A stretch of 40,830 nucleotides of DNA. It comes from Pseudomonadota bacterium. GTDB taxonomy: Bacteria; Verrucomicrobiota; Verrucomicrobiia; Limisphaerales; SXTU01. The position numbers and the translations under genes were made by a program. How positions within the stretch are numbered: the first letter of the stretch is position 1; each line of letters starts with the position of its first letter. The DNA is taken from positions 1 through 40,830 of the forward strand of contig RFVF01000043.1 in NCBI GenBank assembly GCA_009922615.1. The letters run 5' to 3'. This document shows, one piece after another, positions 8,435 to 17,017 of the stretch. The notes under the pieces were generated by a model. It was not told the origin of the DNA and searched no databases. It saw only the letters and a list, made by a program, of their open reading frames with translations.

Positions 8435-9292
8435 TCAGTCGGCGATTAATTCAGGATGCACGTCACGGAGGCTCTTCCCAGCCGCGAAGGAGCCCACCCA
8501 ACTGATGCGTTGGCCGATGGGGTCGCGATAGTTGAAGTAGCGCATCTGCATCGTCCAGCGTGACCGGCTGCCGCGGTTGAAACCCGATGCGTGCAGGTTC
8601 AGGAAATCCACGACGATCAGGTCCCCCACGGAAATCAAGCCCTGCACCTTTTGATAGCTTGCGATGCGCGCCGCTTCGTCCTTGAGCCGAAGTGCGTAGG
8701 CTCCGGTTTTTTCCGGATTCTCCGGGTCGCGTGTCAGAATCGGCGCAAGCCCGTCTTTGTGCGATCCCACGGCGATTTGCAGCGGACCCAATTCCTCGGT
8801 CAGCTCGACTAGCGACGACCAATAAACCAAGCCGTCGATGCTCCGTAACTGGCTCGGATAATCCTGATGCCAGTTCGCGCGAAACTTTTCCTCGAACGGA
8901 TTGTCGATGCGGATCCCGTAGCCGCCAGCAGCGACGCCGGGCAAATCCGTGTTCCGCAACTGCCGCATCAATCGGTCGTGGCGTTCATTGACCACCAGCC
9001 GCACAAAGGCCGGGATCTGCTTCACCGCGTCGTAAATCTCAGCGCCCAGCCGACGGTCATGCGCAATGAGCGGCTGGTATCCGGCATCGAAGGTTTCAGG
9101 GCGGAACGGGGGATGTTCGATGGGCAGTCCGTGTTTCTGAATCACGATGCCGATGATCTGGTGAATGTCGCGCTGGATAGGCTCGATCTCCGTCTTCAGG
9201 TCGTAGAACCCGCGCAGAATGAGAAAGCCGTCCCGGTGGTATTGTTCGACTTGGTCGGATGTGAGGAGTGGGGAATCTGGAGTTGGATTCAT
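8435..9292 (-). CDS. Phytanoyl-CoA dioxygenase (PhyH) family Fe(II)/2OG oxygenase
   Basis: The protein has 285 residues, close to family length. The iron-binding facial triad is visible as H142 and D144 in WHQDYPSQ and H234 in NLHASGFNRG. R243 or R245 is a candidate for binding 2-oxoglutarate. The N-terminal VEQYHRDGFLILRGF is the common PhyH entry motif. In glycan or natural-product loci these enzymes hydroxylate or oxidatively modify small substrates. Here a hydroxylation of the branched sugar or of its lipid carrier is only an inference. A 62-bp gap separates it from the epimerase gene upstream, and no sharp promoter was recognised there. Confidence 0.85.
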   Translation of the reverse strand: MNPTPDSPLLTSDQVEQYHRDGFLILRGFYDLKTEIEPIQRDIHQIIGIVIQKHGLPIEHPPFRPETFDAGYQPLIAHDRRLGAEIYDAVKQIPAFVRLVVNERHDRLMRQLRNTDLPGVAAGGYGIRIDNPFEEKFRANWHQDYPSQLRSIDGLVYWSSLVELTEELGPLQIAVGSHKDGLAPILTRDPENPEKTGAYALRLKDEAARIASYQKVQGLISVGDLIVVDFLNLHASGFNRGSRSRWTMQMRYFNYRDPIGQRISWVGSFAAGKSLRDVHPELIAD

Positions 9293-9354
9293 ACTGGATG
9301 GGCGATCATTGAGTCAGAACCGTTGCGTCGGAGGTCTGGCGTTCGTTGAGTTTG

Positions 9355-9912
9355 TTAAGGGCTGTCCCGTTGCACGGTTGATGTGCTCAACACCGGCAGC
9401 GCGGCATCTCGCGGTGAGAGGGTTGCTTCGTGCGGACAGGGCCACTGGATCCCGAATGCCAGATCATCCCACCGCACCCCGCGCCCGCTGGCTGGGTGAT
9501 ACGCGCCGGCGATTTGGTAAAAAACCTCGGTGTCATCCACGAGCGTTTGGAAGCCGTGCGCGCAGCCTTCGGGGATGAACAGCGCCCGGCCATTCTCCGC
9601 CGTCAGCTCCGCGCCCACCCACTGCTTGAACGTCGCGGATGCCGGCCGCAAATCCAGCGCCACGTCAAACAGCGCGCCGCGCACACAGCGCACCAGCTTG
9701 GCTTCTTCGTGCGGCGCGATCTGATAGTGCATCCCCCGCAGCGTGCCGCGCCGCTGGTTGAACGAAGCGCTGCACTGGGAAAAGGCCGTCGGCAGCCCGC
9801 GCGCCGCGAACTCCTCCGCGCACCAGGTCCGCGCGAACCAGCCGCGTTCGTCCTCGCGTCGCTCCAGGTCCACGAGCCAGACGCCTGCGAGTTTGGTCGG
9901 CGTGAACTTCAT
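9355..9912 (-). CDS. RmlC-like sugar 3,5-epimerase
   Basis: The protein has 185 residues from ATG 9912, which overlaps the preceding stop as ATGA. The family residues are retained: H62 in LRGMHYQ, K72 in EEAKLVRC, the Tyr pair in VFYQIAGAYHP (Y132, Y139) and D169 near SPRDAAL. FIPEGCAHGFQ and GVRWDD are also typical. It should epimerise C3 and/or C5 of a 4-keto-6-deoxyhexose nucleotide. The family name refers to dTDP-rhamnose synthesis, but there is no dTDP pathway here. Coupling to CDP-glucose enzymes suggests a CDP-linked substrate. Confidence 0.85.
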   Translation of the reverse strand: MKFTPTKLAGVWLVDLERREDERGWFARTWCAEEFAARGLPTAFSQCSASFNQRRGTLRGMHYQIAPHEEAKLVRCVRGALFDVALDLRPASATFKQWVGAELTAENGRALFIPEGCAHGFQTLVDDTEVFYQIAGAYHPASGRGVRWDDLAFGIQWPCPHEATLSPRDAALPVLSTSTVQRDSP

Positions 9913-11138
9913 ACGATCCGCACCTCTGGCACTGGCACGATGAATCGTCCGCCCGCGTCCCGATACGCTTGTTGCTGCCGCAGGATTTCCTCCGCGAAAT
10001 TCCAAGTCAGCAGCAACGTGTAGTCGGGCTGGCGCGCAGCCAGTTCCTCCGCCGCGACGATGGGCAAGTGCGTGCCGGGCGTGAGCCGGCCCTGTTTGTA
10101 AGTGCTGCGATCCGCCACGAACTCCAGCGTCTCGCGGCCCAGCCCGCAGTAGTTCAGCAGCGTGCTGCCTTTGGCCGAAGCTCCGTAAGCGGCGATCCGT
10201 TTGCCCTGCGCGCGCAACGTGGCGAGCTGTTCACACAACGTCGTGCGGATACCGGCGGCTTGCGCGGCGAAGCGCGTGTAGCGAGCGAGCGAGTCCACGC
10301 CGCCCGCGCGCTCGGTCGCCAATTGCGCGCCCACCGAGTCCATGACCGGGTGCGCGCCGACGTGGCTGGCGAAGATGCGGAGCGATCCCCCGTGGATGGC
10401 CAGCCGCTCGACGTGAAAAATCTCCAGCCCATGCCGCGCGAAGAGCGGGCGCAGCGCCGTGAGCGTGAAGTAAAACACGTGCTCGTGATAGATCGTGTCG
10501 AACTCCGCGTGCTCCAACAGCTCCAGCCCCTGCGGGAATTCCAGCACCACGCGGCCGCCCGGCTGGAGCAGCGCCTTCAGCCCGGCGACGAAGTCGTTCG
10601 TGTCCGGCGCGTGGGCGAAGACGTTGTTGCCCAGCACCAAGTCCACCGGGCCGCGCTCGGCCACGAGCCGTTGCGCGAGTGCGAGACCGAAGAATTCGGT
10701 CCACGTCTCGATGCCCTTCTCGCGGGCGACCTTGGCGATGTTGGCGGCGGGCTCGATGCCCAGACACGGGACGCCCGCGCGCTGGAAGTTTTGCAGCAGA
10801 TAGCCGTCGTTGCTGGCGATTTCGACAACACGGCTGTGCGGGCCGAGGGCGAACTCGCACCGGTAGCGCTCCGCCGCTTCGCGCGCGTGGCGCAGCATCG
10901 TCTCGGAGAACGAGGAGAAGTAGAGGTATTCGCTGAACAGCGTGACGGGCGGGACGAGGTCGGTGATTTGCAGCAGCCAGCAGTCGGGGCAGACGAAGAC
11001 GCGCAGCGGGAAGCGCGGCTCCGGCTGGCCGAGATCGGCGGGCCGCAGCAGGTTGTTCGCGAGCGGCTGGTGGCCGAGGTCGAGCACCAGTTCGCCTCGC
11101 GTCGAACCGCACGAGCGGCAAGTGAAGGTCGCGCTCAT
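9909..11138 (-). CDS. Sugar C-methyltransferase (TylC3/NovU-type)
   Basis: The protein has 409 residues, the full family length, starting at ATG 11138 (ATGA overlap with the dehydratase stop). It has an N-terminal zinc ribbon (C7/C10, C49/C52) and a SAM domain with VVEIASNDGYLLQNF. The motif DTIYHEHVFYFTL supplies the conserved Tyr-His-Glu-His of sugar C-methyltransferases. The C-terminal domain begins at RIAAYGASAKGSTLLNYCG. Such enzymes add a methyl group to C3 (or sometimes C5) of a keto-deoxy sugar nucleotide. With the CDP-glucose genes just upstream, the product is probably a CDP-linked 3-C-methyl-6-deoxyhexose. The long frame upstream of 11138 is a shadow of the dehydratase gene. Confidence 0.88.
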   Translation of the reverse strand: MSATFTCRSCGSTRGELVLDLGHQPLANNLLRPADLGQPEPRFPLRVFVCPDCWLLQITDLVPPVTLFSEYLYFSSFSETMLRHAREAAERYRCEFALGPHSRVVEIASNDGYLLQNFQRAGVPCLGIEPAANIAKVAREKGIETWTEFFGLALAQRLVAERGPVDLVLGNNVFAHAPDTNDFVAGLKALLQPGGRVVLEFPQGLELLEHAEFDTIYHEHVFYFTLTALRPLFARHGLEIFHVERLAIHGGSLRIFASHVGAHPVMDSVGAQLATERAGGVDSLARYTRFAAQAAGIRTTLCEQLATLRAQGKRIAAYGASAKGSTLLNYCGLGRETLEFVADRSTYKQGRLTPGTHLPIVAAEELAARQPDYTLLLTWNFAEEILRQQQAYRDAGGRFIVPVPEVRIV

Positions 11139-12244
11139 GACGGCTTGGCCCACGTCAGCCCGCGCGCGGCGGCGGCGGCCGTGAAGGCGGCGATCTGCGC
11201 GCGGCTGAAGGCGGCCATGTCCGCGCCGGTCACGTGGCGGGCGTGATACCAGCGGGCCGTTTCGCGCACGGCGGTGGCGAAGTCCCACGTCGGATACCAG
11301 CCGAGCCACTGCGCCGCGCGGTCGGTGCTCAGGTGCAGGAAGCTCGCTTCGTGCGGTGCGTCGGCGCGGGACTCGTCGCGCCATTCGCCCGGCCAGTGTT
11401 GGAGAAATTCGTGCACGAGCGCGGCGACGGGTTGGTTCGAGCGCGCGTCGGGACCGAAGTTGAAGGCGTCGGCGAGCCGGGCTTCGGGCGTGGGCCCGGC
11501 GAGCTTGGCCCCGAGCCAGAGGTAGCCGCTGAGGCAATCCAGCACGTGCTGCCACGGGCGCGTGGCGTGCGGGCTGCGGAGACCGATGGGCCGACCGGCG
11601 AGCAGCGCGCGCACGCAGTCGGGCACGATGCGGTCCGCTGCGTAGTCGCCGCCGCCGATGACGTTGCCCGCGCGCACGGTGGCCAGCGGGCCGAGGCGCG
11701 CGTCAGTTTGGAAAAAGGAGCGCCGCCACGACTGCGCGACGAGTTCGGTCGCGGCCTTGCTCATGGAGTAAACGTCGTGGCCGCCGAGCGGGTCGTGCTC
11801 CCGGTAGCCCCATTCCCAGCCACGGTTTTCGTAGCACTTGTCGCTCGTCACGATGATAACGGGACAGCGTTGGCCCGCCGTGCGCAGGGCTTCGAGCAGA
11901 TGCACGGTGCCCATGACGTTGACCTCAAACGTTTCCACCGGCTGCGCGAAGGAGAGGCGGACGAGGGGTTGCGCGGCGAGGTGAAAGACGAAGTCAGGCC
12001 GGGCCGCTGCCACCGCTGCGTTCACCGCTTGCATCTCGCGGATGTCGCCGAAGATTTCGTCGGCGAAGACTTTTCCGCCGAGGGTTTCGTGCAGGTTCGG
12101 CGGGGTGGCCGGCGGCAGGCTGAAGCCCACGACTTCCGCGCCGAGCGTGTGGAGCCAGAGGCTCAGCCAACTGCCCTTGAAGCCGGTGTGGCCGGTGATG
12201 AACACCCGGCGGCCGGCGTAGGTTTTTAGGAAGGGGGGGCTCAC
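11135..12244 (-). CDS. rfbG: CDP-glucose 4,6-dehydratase
   Basis: The protein has 369 residues. The start is GTG 12244, which overlaps the preceding stop as GTGA; the family length of about 360 supports it. NAD binding is shown by VFITGHTGFKGSWL (residues 14-27). The short-chain dehydrogenase active site is VTSDKCYENRGWEWGYREHDPLGG followed by Y159 and K163 in DVYSMSKAATE. The long EWGYRE...GGHDVYS block distinguishes CDP-glucose from dTDP-glucose dehydratases. The enzyme makes CDP-4-keto-6-deoxy-D-glucose in the cytoplasm. Its neighbours supply the substrate (cytidylyltransferase) and use the product (C-methyltransferase, epimerase). Confidence 0.93.
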   Translation of the reverse strand: MSPPFLKTYAGRRVFITGHTGFKGSWLSLWLHTLGAEVVGFSLPPATPPNLHETLGGKVFADEIFGDIREMQAVNAAVAAARPDFVFHLAAQPLVRLSFAQPVETFEVNVMGTVHLLEALRTAGQRCPVIIVTSDKCYENRGWEWGYREHDPLGGHDVYSMSKAATELVAQSWRRSFFQTDARLGPLATVRAGNVIGGGDYAADRIVPDCVRALLAGRPIGLRSPHATRPWQHVLDCLSGYLWLGAKLAGPTPEARLADAFNFGPDARSNQPVAALVHEFLQHWPGEWRDESRADAPHEASFLHLSTDRAAQWLGWYPTWDFATAVRETARWYHARHVTGADMAAFSRAQIAAFTAAAAARGLTWAKPS

Positions 12245-13014
12245 CAAACTTTCCACGGGGCTTTGCCCGAGTTGAAGAGTTGGTCGAGCATCTGTTGCTC
12301 GCGGTAAGTGTCCATGCACTGCCAGAATCCGGGGTGCTGGTAGGCTTGCAGGTTGCCTTCACTGGCGAGGCGCTCCAGCGGTTTGCGCTCAAACACGCAG
12401 TCATCGCCATCGAGGTAGTCGCCGATGCGCCGATTCAGCACGAAGAAGCCGCCGTTGATGAAGGCGCTTTCCTGTTCCGGCTTTTCGCGGAAGCCCGTGA
12501 TGGTGTGCCCGTCCATGGCCAGTTCGCCGAACCGACCCGAGGGCCGCACAGCGGTGAGCGTGGCAAGTCGCCCGTGCTTTTCATGAAAGCGGATCGAGGC
12601 GTTCAGGTCACTGTCCGTGACGCCATCGCCGTAGGTCATCAGGAAGTTTTCCTCCGGCACGTGGCTCAACGCGCGGCGCAAACGGCCGCCGGTTTGCGTC
12701 GTCTGCCCCGTGTCCAAGAGCGTGACGTTCCAATCCTCCTCGTCGTGGCGGTTGTGGTAGCGGATCTCCGGGCTGCGGCCCAATTTCAAAGTCACGTCGC
12801 TGGTGTTCCAATGGTAGTTGCGGAAGTAGTCCTTGATAACCTCGCCCTTGTAGCCGAGGCAGAGGATGAAGTCCTTGTGCCCGTGGTGGGCGTAATACTT
12901 CATGATGTGCCAGAGGATGGGCCGCCCGCCGACCGGCACCATGGGCTTGGGACGGAACTCCGTCTCCTCACGCAACCGCGTGCCTAAGCCACCGCACAAG
13001 ATAACGACTTTCAT
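12241..13014 (-). CDS. rfbF: Glucose-1-phosphate cytidylyltransferase
   Basis: The protein has 257 residues, exactly as expected for the family. VVILCGGLGTRLREETEFRPKPMVPVGGRPILWHIM carries the nucleotidyl-transfer glycine loop and the catalytic Lys in RPKPMV. NYHWNTSDVTLKLG and FLMTYGDGVTDSDL are family-specific. It makes CDP-glucose from CTP and glucose 1-phosphate, the first committed step of CDP-deoxysugar pathways. The gene starts at ATG 13014, 106 bp after the ABC transporter stop, and a stem-loop lies in that gap. It heads the tightly coupled set rfbF, rfbG, C-methyltransferase, epimerase. Confidence 0.95.
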   Translation of the reverse strand: MKVVILCGGLGTRLREETEFRPKPMVPVGGRPILWHIMKYYAHHGHKDFILCLGYKGEVIKDYFRNYHWNTSDVTLKLGRSPEIRYHNRHDEEDWNVTLLDTGQTTQTGGRLRRALSHVPEENFLMTYGDGVTDSDLNASIRFHEKHGRLATLTAVRPSGRFGELAMDGHTITGFREKPEQESAFINGGFFVLNRRIGDYLDGDDCVFERKPLERLASEGNLQAYQHPGFWQCMDTYREQQMLDQLFNSGKAPWKVW

Positions 13015-13035
13015 TGCTCTACTCGAGGTTCGCCG

Positions 13036-13063
13036 ATTGCCCGTCGCACTGACGACGGCAAAT
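13036..13063 (-). promoter_or_regulatory. Stem-loop between ABC transporter and rfbF genes
   Basis: On the plus strand TTGCCCGTCG, a six-base loop CACTGA and CGACGGCAA form a stem of about ten pairs with one bulged base. It ends 22 bases before the rfbF start codon. No T-run follows in either direction, so it is not a classical terminator. It may act as an attenuator, an RNA processing site or a leader structure. Confidence 0.35.
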
Positions 13064-13120
13064 GACTTCTCAAATAGTTCCTGTCGTCGAGCCAGAATTT
13101 CGGTTCATCGCGCGGTTCGG

Positions 13121-14977
13121 CTACGGCTCCGTGCTGATGCCCTGGCGGCGTGCCATGCCCGCGAAGACGCCGCCGGCCCGCAGCAATTCCTGAAAGCCGC
13201 CTTGTTCCACGATGCGCCCTTCGGATAATACGATGATCCGGTCCATCGCCGCGAGCGTGGAAAGCCGGTGCGCGACGCAGATGACGGTGCGATGGGCGGC
13301 GAACTGGTCGATGACCTTCTGCACTTCCGCCTCCGCGTGGGAATCGAGCGCCGCCGTCGCCTCGTCTAGCACGAGAATCGGCGCGTTGCGCACAAAGGCG
13401 CGGGCGATCACCAGCCGTTGGCGCTGGCCGCCGGAGAGGGTCACGCCGCGCTCCCCTAGTCGCGTGTCGTAGCCCTGGGGCAGTTGCATGATGAAGTCGT
13501 GCGCATAAGCCTGCCGTGCCGCTGCCTCGACCTCGGCGCGCGTGGCGTCGGCCTTGCCGCAGGCGATGTTCTCGGCCACCGTCTGGTCGAAGATTACCAC
13601 CTCCTGGCTGACCAACGCCATCTGTGCGCGCACGTCCGGCAGCGACAAGTCGCGCAGGTCCACCCCGTCCACCTTCACGCCTCCCCCGGTGGGGTCGTAA
13701 AACCGGAACACCAGATTCACGAGCGTGCTCTTGCCTGAACCACTTTCCCCAGCCACGCCCAGCTTCATGCCGCGTGGGATGACCAGACTGAAGTCTTGCA
13801 GCACCGGCTTGTCCGCGTAGGCAAAGTTGACAGACTCGAACGCAAGCTGCGCCCGGAACTCGCGCATCGCCTGGGCATCCGGGCGGTTGCGCACCGTGGG
13901 CTGCTCCTGAAACAGTTGGAAGAGCCGGTCCACGCTGACGACCGTCTGCTGGAACAGCACATGCAACGCGGTCAGCTTTTTCAAGGGCTGCATCAGCATC
14001 ACCAACCCGATGCCAAACCCGATCATGTTCGGCAGGCTGGTTTGCTTCCAAAAAATAAACACTACGAGACTTCCCAGCCCCAGCATCGCGATGGTCTCGG
14101 TGATCGGGTTGACCAGCTCGCGGGCCTGCACCATTTTCATCCCATAATGGGTGAGCTGCCGGGCGTTCTGCTGGAACCGCTCCTCCTGTCGGGTTTCGAG
14201 TCCAAAGGCCTGAACAACACGGATGCCGGCCAACGCTTCTAGCAACGCGCTGGACTGGGTGATGGCTACGTCCAGCCCGGCCTTCGACATTGCCCGCATT
14301 TTGTTGCCCAGTTTCTTTAAAGGCAATAGCACCAGCGGCACGAACACCAGTGCCACCAGCGTCAACTGCCAGTCCACGAGACACAAGCCGACCGCCAGGC
14401 TGACGATGGTGACGGGTTCGCGGATGAGGTCGCCAAAGCCCAGCGCTAGGCAACGGTAGAGCGCAGCGGTGTCTCCGTTGATGCGCGTGGTGAGGTCGCC
14501 CATGGTCGAGCGATTGAAGAAATCCAGCGAGAGCTGGTTGAGCTTGTGCAGTGCGGCCGCGCGCAGATCCGCCATCACCCGCTCGCTCACCCAGCACATG
14601 CAATACGTGCTGAAGTAACCGAGCATTCCGCGAATGGCCACCAGCACGGGCAGCAGCAGAAACCCGCCGATCAATTGTTTGGCGTCCCGCTCCCGGCCCG
14701 CCAGCGGCAGCCAGGGGTCAACGGCGGTGTCAACGGTTTGCCGGACTGCTTTAACCCGCTCTTGCAGATAAGCCGCGAGCCTGTTAGTCGAGGCGGTCTC
14801 CTCCTTCTCCATCGCCGGTTTTGCTTCGAGCCGCCCAAAGATCGTCTTCGTCGCCCAGATGAAACTCGCGTTCGACAAGCCCAGCAGCACCCCGCACAGC
14901 ACACCCAGCCAGAGACGGCTCTGGTAGGGGCGCATATATGGCCAGCCAAAACGGAAGACGGCTTTGAGGTGACGCAT
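13121..14977 (-). CDS. MsbA-like ABC transporter (fused permease and ATPase)
   Basis: The protein has 618 residues: an N-terminal six-helix export domain, then an ATPase domain. Walker A GESGSGKST lies near residue 410, the signature LSGGQRQR near 515, Walker B ILVLDEATAALD near 537 and the H-loop VAHRLS near 567. The domain order matches homodimeric lipid or lipid-linked glycan exporters such as MsbA. A charged insert (roughly residues 50-95, EKEETASTNRL onward) separates the first two membrane helices. Lying between an ArnT-like glycosyltransferase and a sugar-nucleotide operon, it probably flips a glycolipid across the inner membrane. A TAGACT hexamer lies eight bases before ATG 14977. Confidence 0.88.
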   Translation of the reverse strand: MRHLKAVFRFGWPYMRPYQSRLWLGVLCGVLLGLSNASFIWATKTIFGRLEAKPAMEKEETASTNRLAAYLQERVKAVRQTVDTAVDPWLPLAGRERDAKQLIGGFLLLPVLVAIRGMLGYFSTYCMCWVSERVMADLRAAALHKLNQLSLDFFNRSTMGDLTTRINGDTAALYRCLALGFGDLIREPVTIVSLAVGLCLVDWQLTLVALVFVPLVLLPLKKLGNKMRAMSKAGLDVAITQSSALLEALAGIRVVQAFGLETRQEERFQQNARQLTHYGMKMVQARELVNPITETIAMLGLGSLVVFIFWKQTSLPNMIGFGIGLVMLMQPLKKLTALHVLFQQTVVSVDRLFQLFQEQPTVRNRPDAQAMREFRAQLAFESVNFAYADKPVLQDFSLVIPRGMKLGVAGESGSGKSTLVNLVFRFYDPTGGGVKVDGVDLRDLSLPDVRAQMALVSQEVVIFDQTVAENIACGKADATRAEVEAAARQAYAHDFIMQLPQGYDTRLGERGVTLSGGQRQRLVIARAFVRNAPILVLDEATAALDSHAEAEVQKVIDQFAAHRTVICVAHRLSTLAAMDRIIVLSEGRIVEQGGFQELLRAGGVFAGMARRQGISTEP

Positions 14978-15045
14978 CTGGAGTCAGTCTAGGCGTTGGG
15001 GCACAGGCCGTCGAGCAGTTGAAGGTGAGTTCACGAAAACTCGGC

Positions 15046-16893
15046 TCATTGGTTGGTGAACAACTCCCATTCGCCCACTTCGGCGAGCAATCGCAGTTGT
15101 TTGCCGCGAGCGAGTGGCCGTGCGTTGACGAGAGAGCCTTTGTAGCCGACTACCAGCACACGCTGCGGACCCGCCAGCACGTTGCTGAAAGTGCGATCAT
15201 CCCTCATCACCCGGTCGCCGAAACGTGCACCGTTGCCGGGAAACTCGAAGGGCATCCGATGCTCCGGCAGCCCTGAGAGAAAAGGCCGGCGCGTCGCACT
15301 GATCACGGGGTGCGCGTAGAAAGGCAGCCCCTGTGGAATGCGCAAACGCACCACGATGAGGTCGCCCTCGCGAGCTTCCTGCCGCAGCGCGAGGCCCAGT
15401 GGTTTGAGCGTCTGGTTGCTGCGCATCTCCGTCTCCACCAGCGGCACCACCGCGCCGAGCGTGAGCAGGGCAAAGAGCGCCAAACCCGCAGCCCACGCCA
15501 CCCTCGACCGTGGGGACCACTTCCGTCCCTCCCACCAAACCGCCAGCAGCAACATCGCCGCGCCGAGCGGCATCACCCGCACCCAAAGCGACTCACGCAC
15601 TTTGAAAGCAAACCAACACGCCAGTGGAAACGCGATCAGCGGCACCAGCGCCGCAGCAGGCAACACCCGCCAGACCCAGCTTGGCGCGCCGGTTGCCAAC
15701 TCGGCGGGAGGCGTTGGTTCGGATGGTCGTGCCGGATCGGAGGCTGCCACTCTGAACGCGGGCCAGCGCAAGGCAAGCAGTGCGGCCAGCGCTGGAAACA
15801 TCGGCAGGATGTAATGTGGCAGCTTCGCGCGGTTGATCGAAAACAGCACGAACGTGACCCCGGCCCAGACGCTCAGGAGCAACCAGCCTTCCTGTGTCCG
15901 CGCGTCCAGCGACCGCCAGTGCGCACGCCGCCACAGCCAGCCGAGCAGCAGCGTCCATGGCAGAAACCCGACCAGCAGCACCGGCCCGAAAAACCAAAAC
16001 GGCTGCGCGCGATTCTTCGCTGCCGCCTGCACCGCGTGCCCGACGATCTGACCCTTGACCATGAACTCGAACGAGTGCGGCACGCTTTCCCACACCAGCC
16101 AAAACCACGGCAGCGCCAGCACTGCAAACAGAGGCACGCCCGCCAGCGCGCCGAACAGCAACACACTCAGTCGCGCGCCGGACGTATGCCGACGCCAGAC
16201 CAACAACGCGCCAAATGCGGCAAGCGGTATCACCAACGCAATCGGCCCCTTGGTCAGCACACCGCCTGCCATCGCTGTCCACGCCGCGAGTTGCCAGCCA
16301 AAGCTGCGCCGAGCCGCGCGTGCCCGAGCATCGCCGATGGGGTCCGCCACTTCCTCCTTCGCGTCCGATTTCTGGCTGCTGACTTCTGATGTCTGACTTC
16401 CTTCCCCCAGCGCATCAAGGCTCCGCCAGCTTCGCCAGAAAAAATAAATCGCCCACGCGATAAACTGCGTGAGGAAAATATCCGTCGTCAGCATCCGAGC
16501 CATCACCCAGTAGAGCGCCGAGGTGCCGAGCACGAGCGCGCTCGCGCGTGCCGCCGCCGCGCCCGCAAGTGAGCGCACGAAGAGGAATGTGGCCCAGGCC
16601 GCGCTCAAGCCCGCCAGCGCCAGCGGCAGGCGCACCGCCCATTCGTTCACACCGAAAATGGAGAGCGACGTGGCGACGGCCCAGTAAGTGAACGGTGGTT
16701 TGTCCAAGTGCGGCACATACCAGATGTGCGGCACGAGCCAGTTGCCCGTCTCGACCATCTCTCTCGCGATCTCCGCGTAACGCCCCTCGTCCGGCTCGTT
16801 CAACGAGCGGGTGCCGAGCAGGCCGAAGAACAACAACGCCACCAGCGGCAGAAACCACCACGGGGATCGTTGCTCTGAATCAGCTTGCGGCAC
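15046..16893 (-). CDS. ArnT/PMT-like membrane glycosyltransferase
   Basis: The protein has 615 residues and many hydrophobic membrane segments. The signature near the N-terminus, LGTRSLNEPDEGRYAEIAREMVETGNWLVPH, carries the acidic residues that bind polyprenyl-phosphate sugars in ArnT and related GT-C enzymes. HLDKPPFTYW follows. Such enzymes move a sugar from a lipid carrier to lipid A or another acceptor on the periplasmic face. The start is GTG 16893, six bases after a TAAAAT hexamer. A short Ser/Gln-rich segment near residues 165-177 is encoded by a degenerate heptanucleotide repeat and looks inserted between two membrane helices. It is the first gene of the minus-strand run. Confidence 0.85.
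   Translation of the reverse strand: MPQADSEQRSPWWFLPLVALLFFGLLGTRSLNEPDEGRYAEIAREMVETGNWLVPHIWYVPHLDKPPFTYWAVATSLSIFGVNEWAVRLPLALAGLSAAWATFLFVRSLAGAAAARASALVLGTSALYWVMARMLTTDIFLTQFIAWAIYFFWRSWRSLDALGEGSQTSEVSSQKSDAKEEVADPIGDARARAARRSFGWQLAAWTAMAGGVLTKGPIALVIPLAAFGALLVWRRHTSGARLSVLLFGALAGVPLFAVLALPWFWLVWESVPHSFEFMVKGQIVGHAVQAAAKNRAQPFWFFGPVLLVGFLPWTLLLGWLWRRAHWRSLDARTQEGWLLLSVWAGVTFVLFSINRAKLPHYILPMFPALAALLALRWPAFRVAASDPARPSEPTPPAELATGAPSWVWRVLPAAALVPLIAFPLACWFAFKVRESLWVRVMPLGAAMLLLAVWWEGRKWSPRSRVAWAAGLALFALLTLGAVVPLVETEMRSNQTLKPLGLALRQEAREGDLIVVRLRIPQGLPFYAHPVISATRRPFLSGLPEHRMPFEFPGNGARFGDRVMRDDRTFSNVLAGPQRVLVVGYKGSLVNARPLARGKQLRLLAEVGEWELFTNQ
16364..16398. repeat. Degenerate heptanucleotide tandem repeat inside a coding region
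   Basis: Five consecutive 7-bp units follow the plus-strand consensus TCTGACT (AGTCAGA on the coding strand), with one to three changes per unit. Because five units are 35 bp, they do not keep the same codon phase. The encoded stretch (SQTSEVSSQKSD) is low-complexity and hydrophilic within an otherwise membrane-rich protein. Confidence 0.75.
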
Positions 16894-17017
16894 GGCGCGA
16901 TTTTATCCAGCCCGGCCCGGGAGCGAAAGCCGCGAATTGAAACTAGCGTGCGAACGGGCGGTTGATCTCGATTTCAATTTCGCTGGGCTGCTCGCCAGCG
17001 GCACACTCGCCGGCGAC

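Noticed and set aside
13011..14603. 530-codon minus frame within the ABC transporter region
   Set aside because: It runs in another frame of the same strand as the ABC transporter, whose Walker and signature motifs are unambiguous.
15310..16389. 359-codon plus frame opposite the ArnT-like gene
   Set aside because: It is rich in Arg, Gln, His and Pro, as expected for the complement of a hydrophobic membrane protein.
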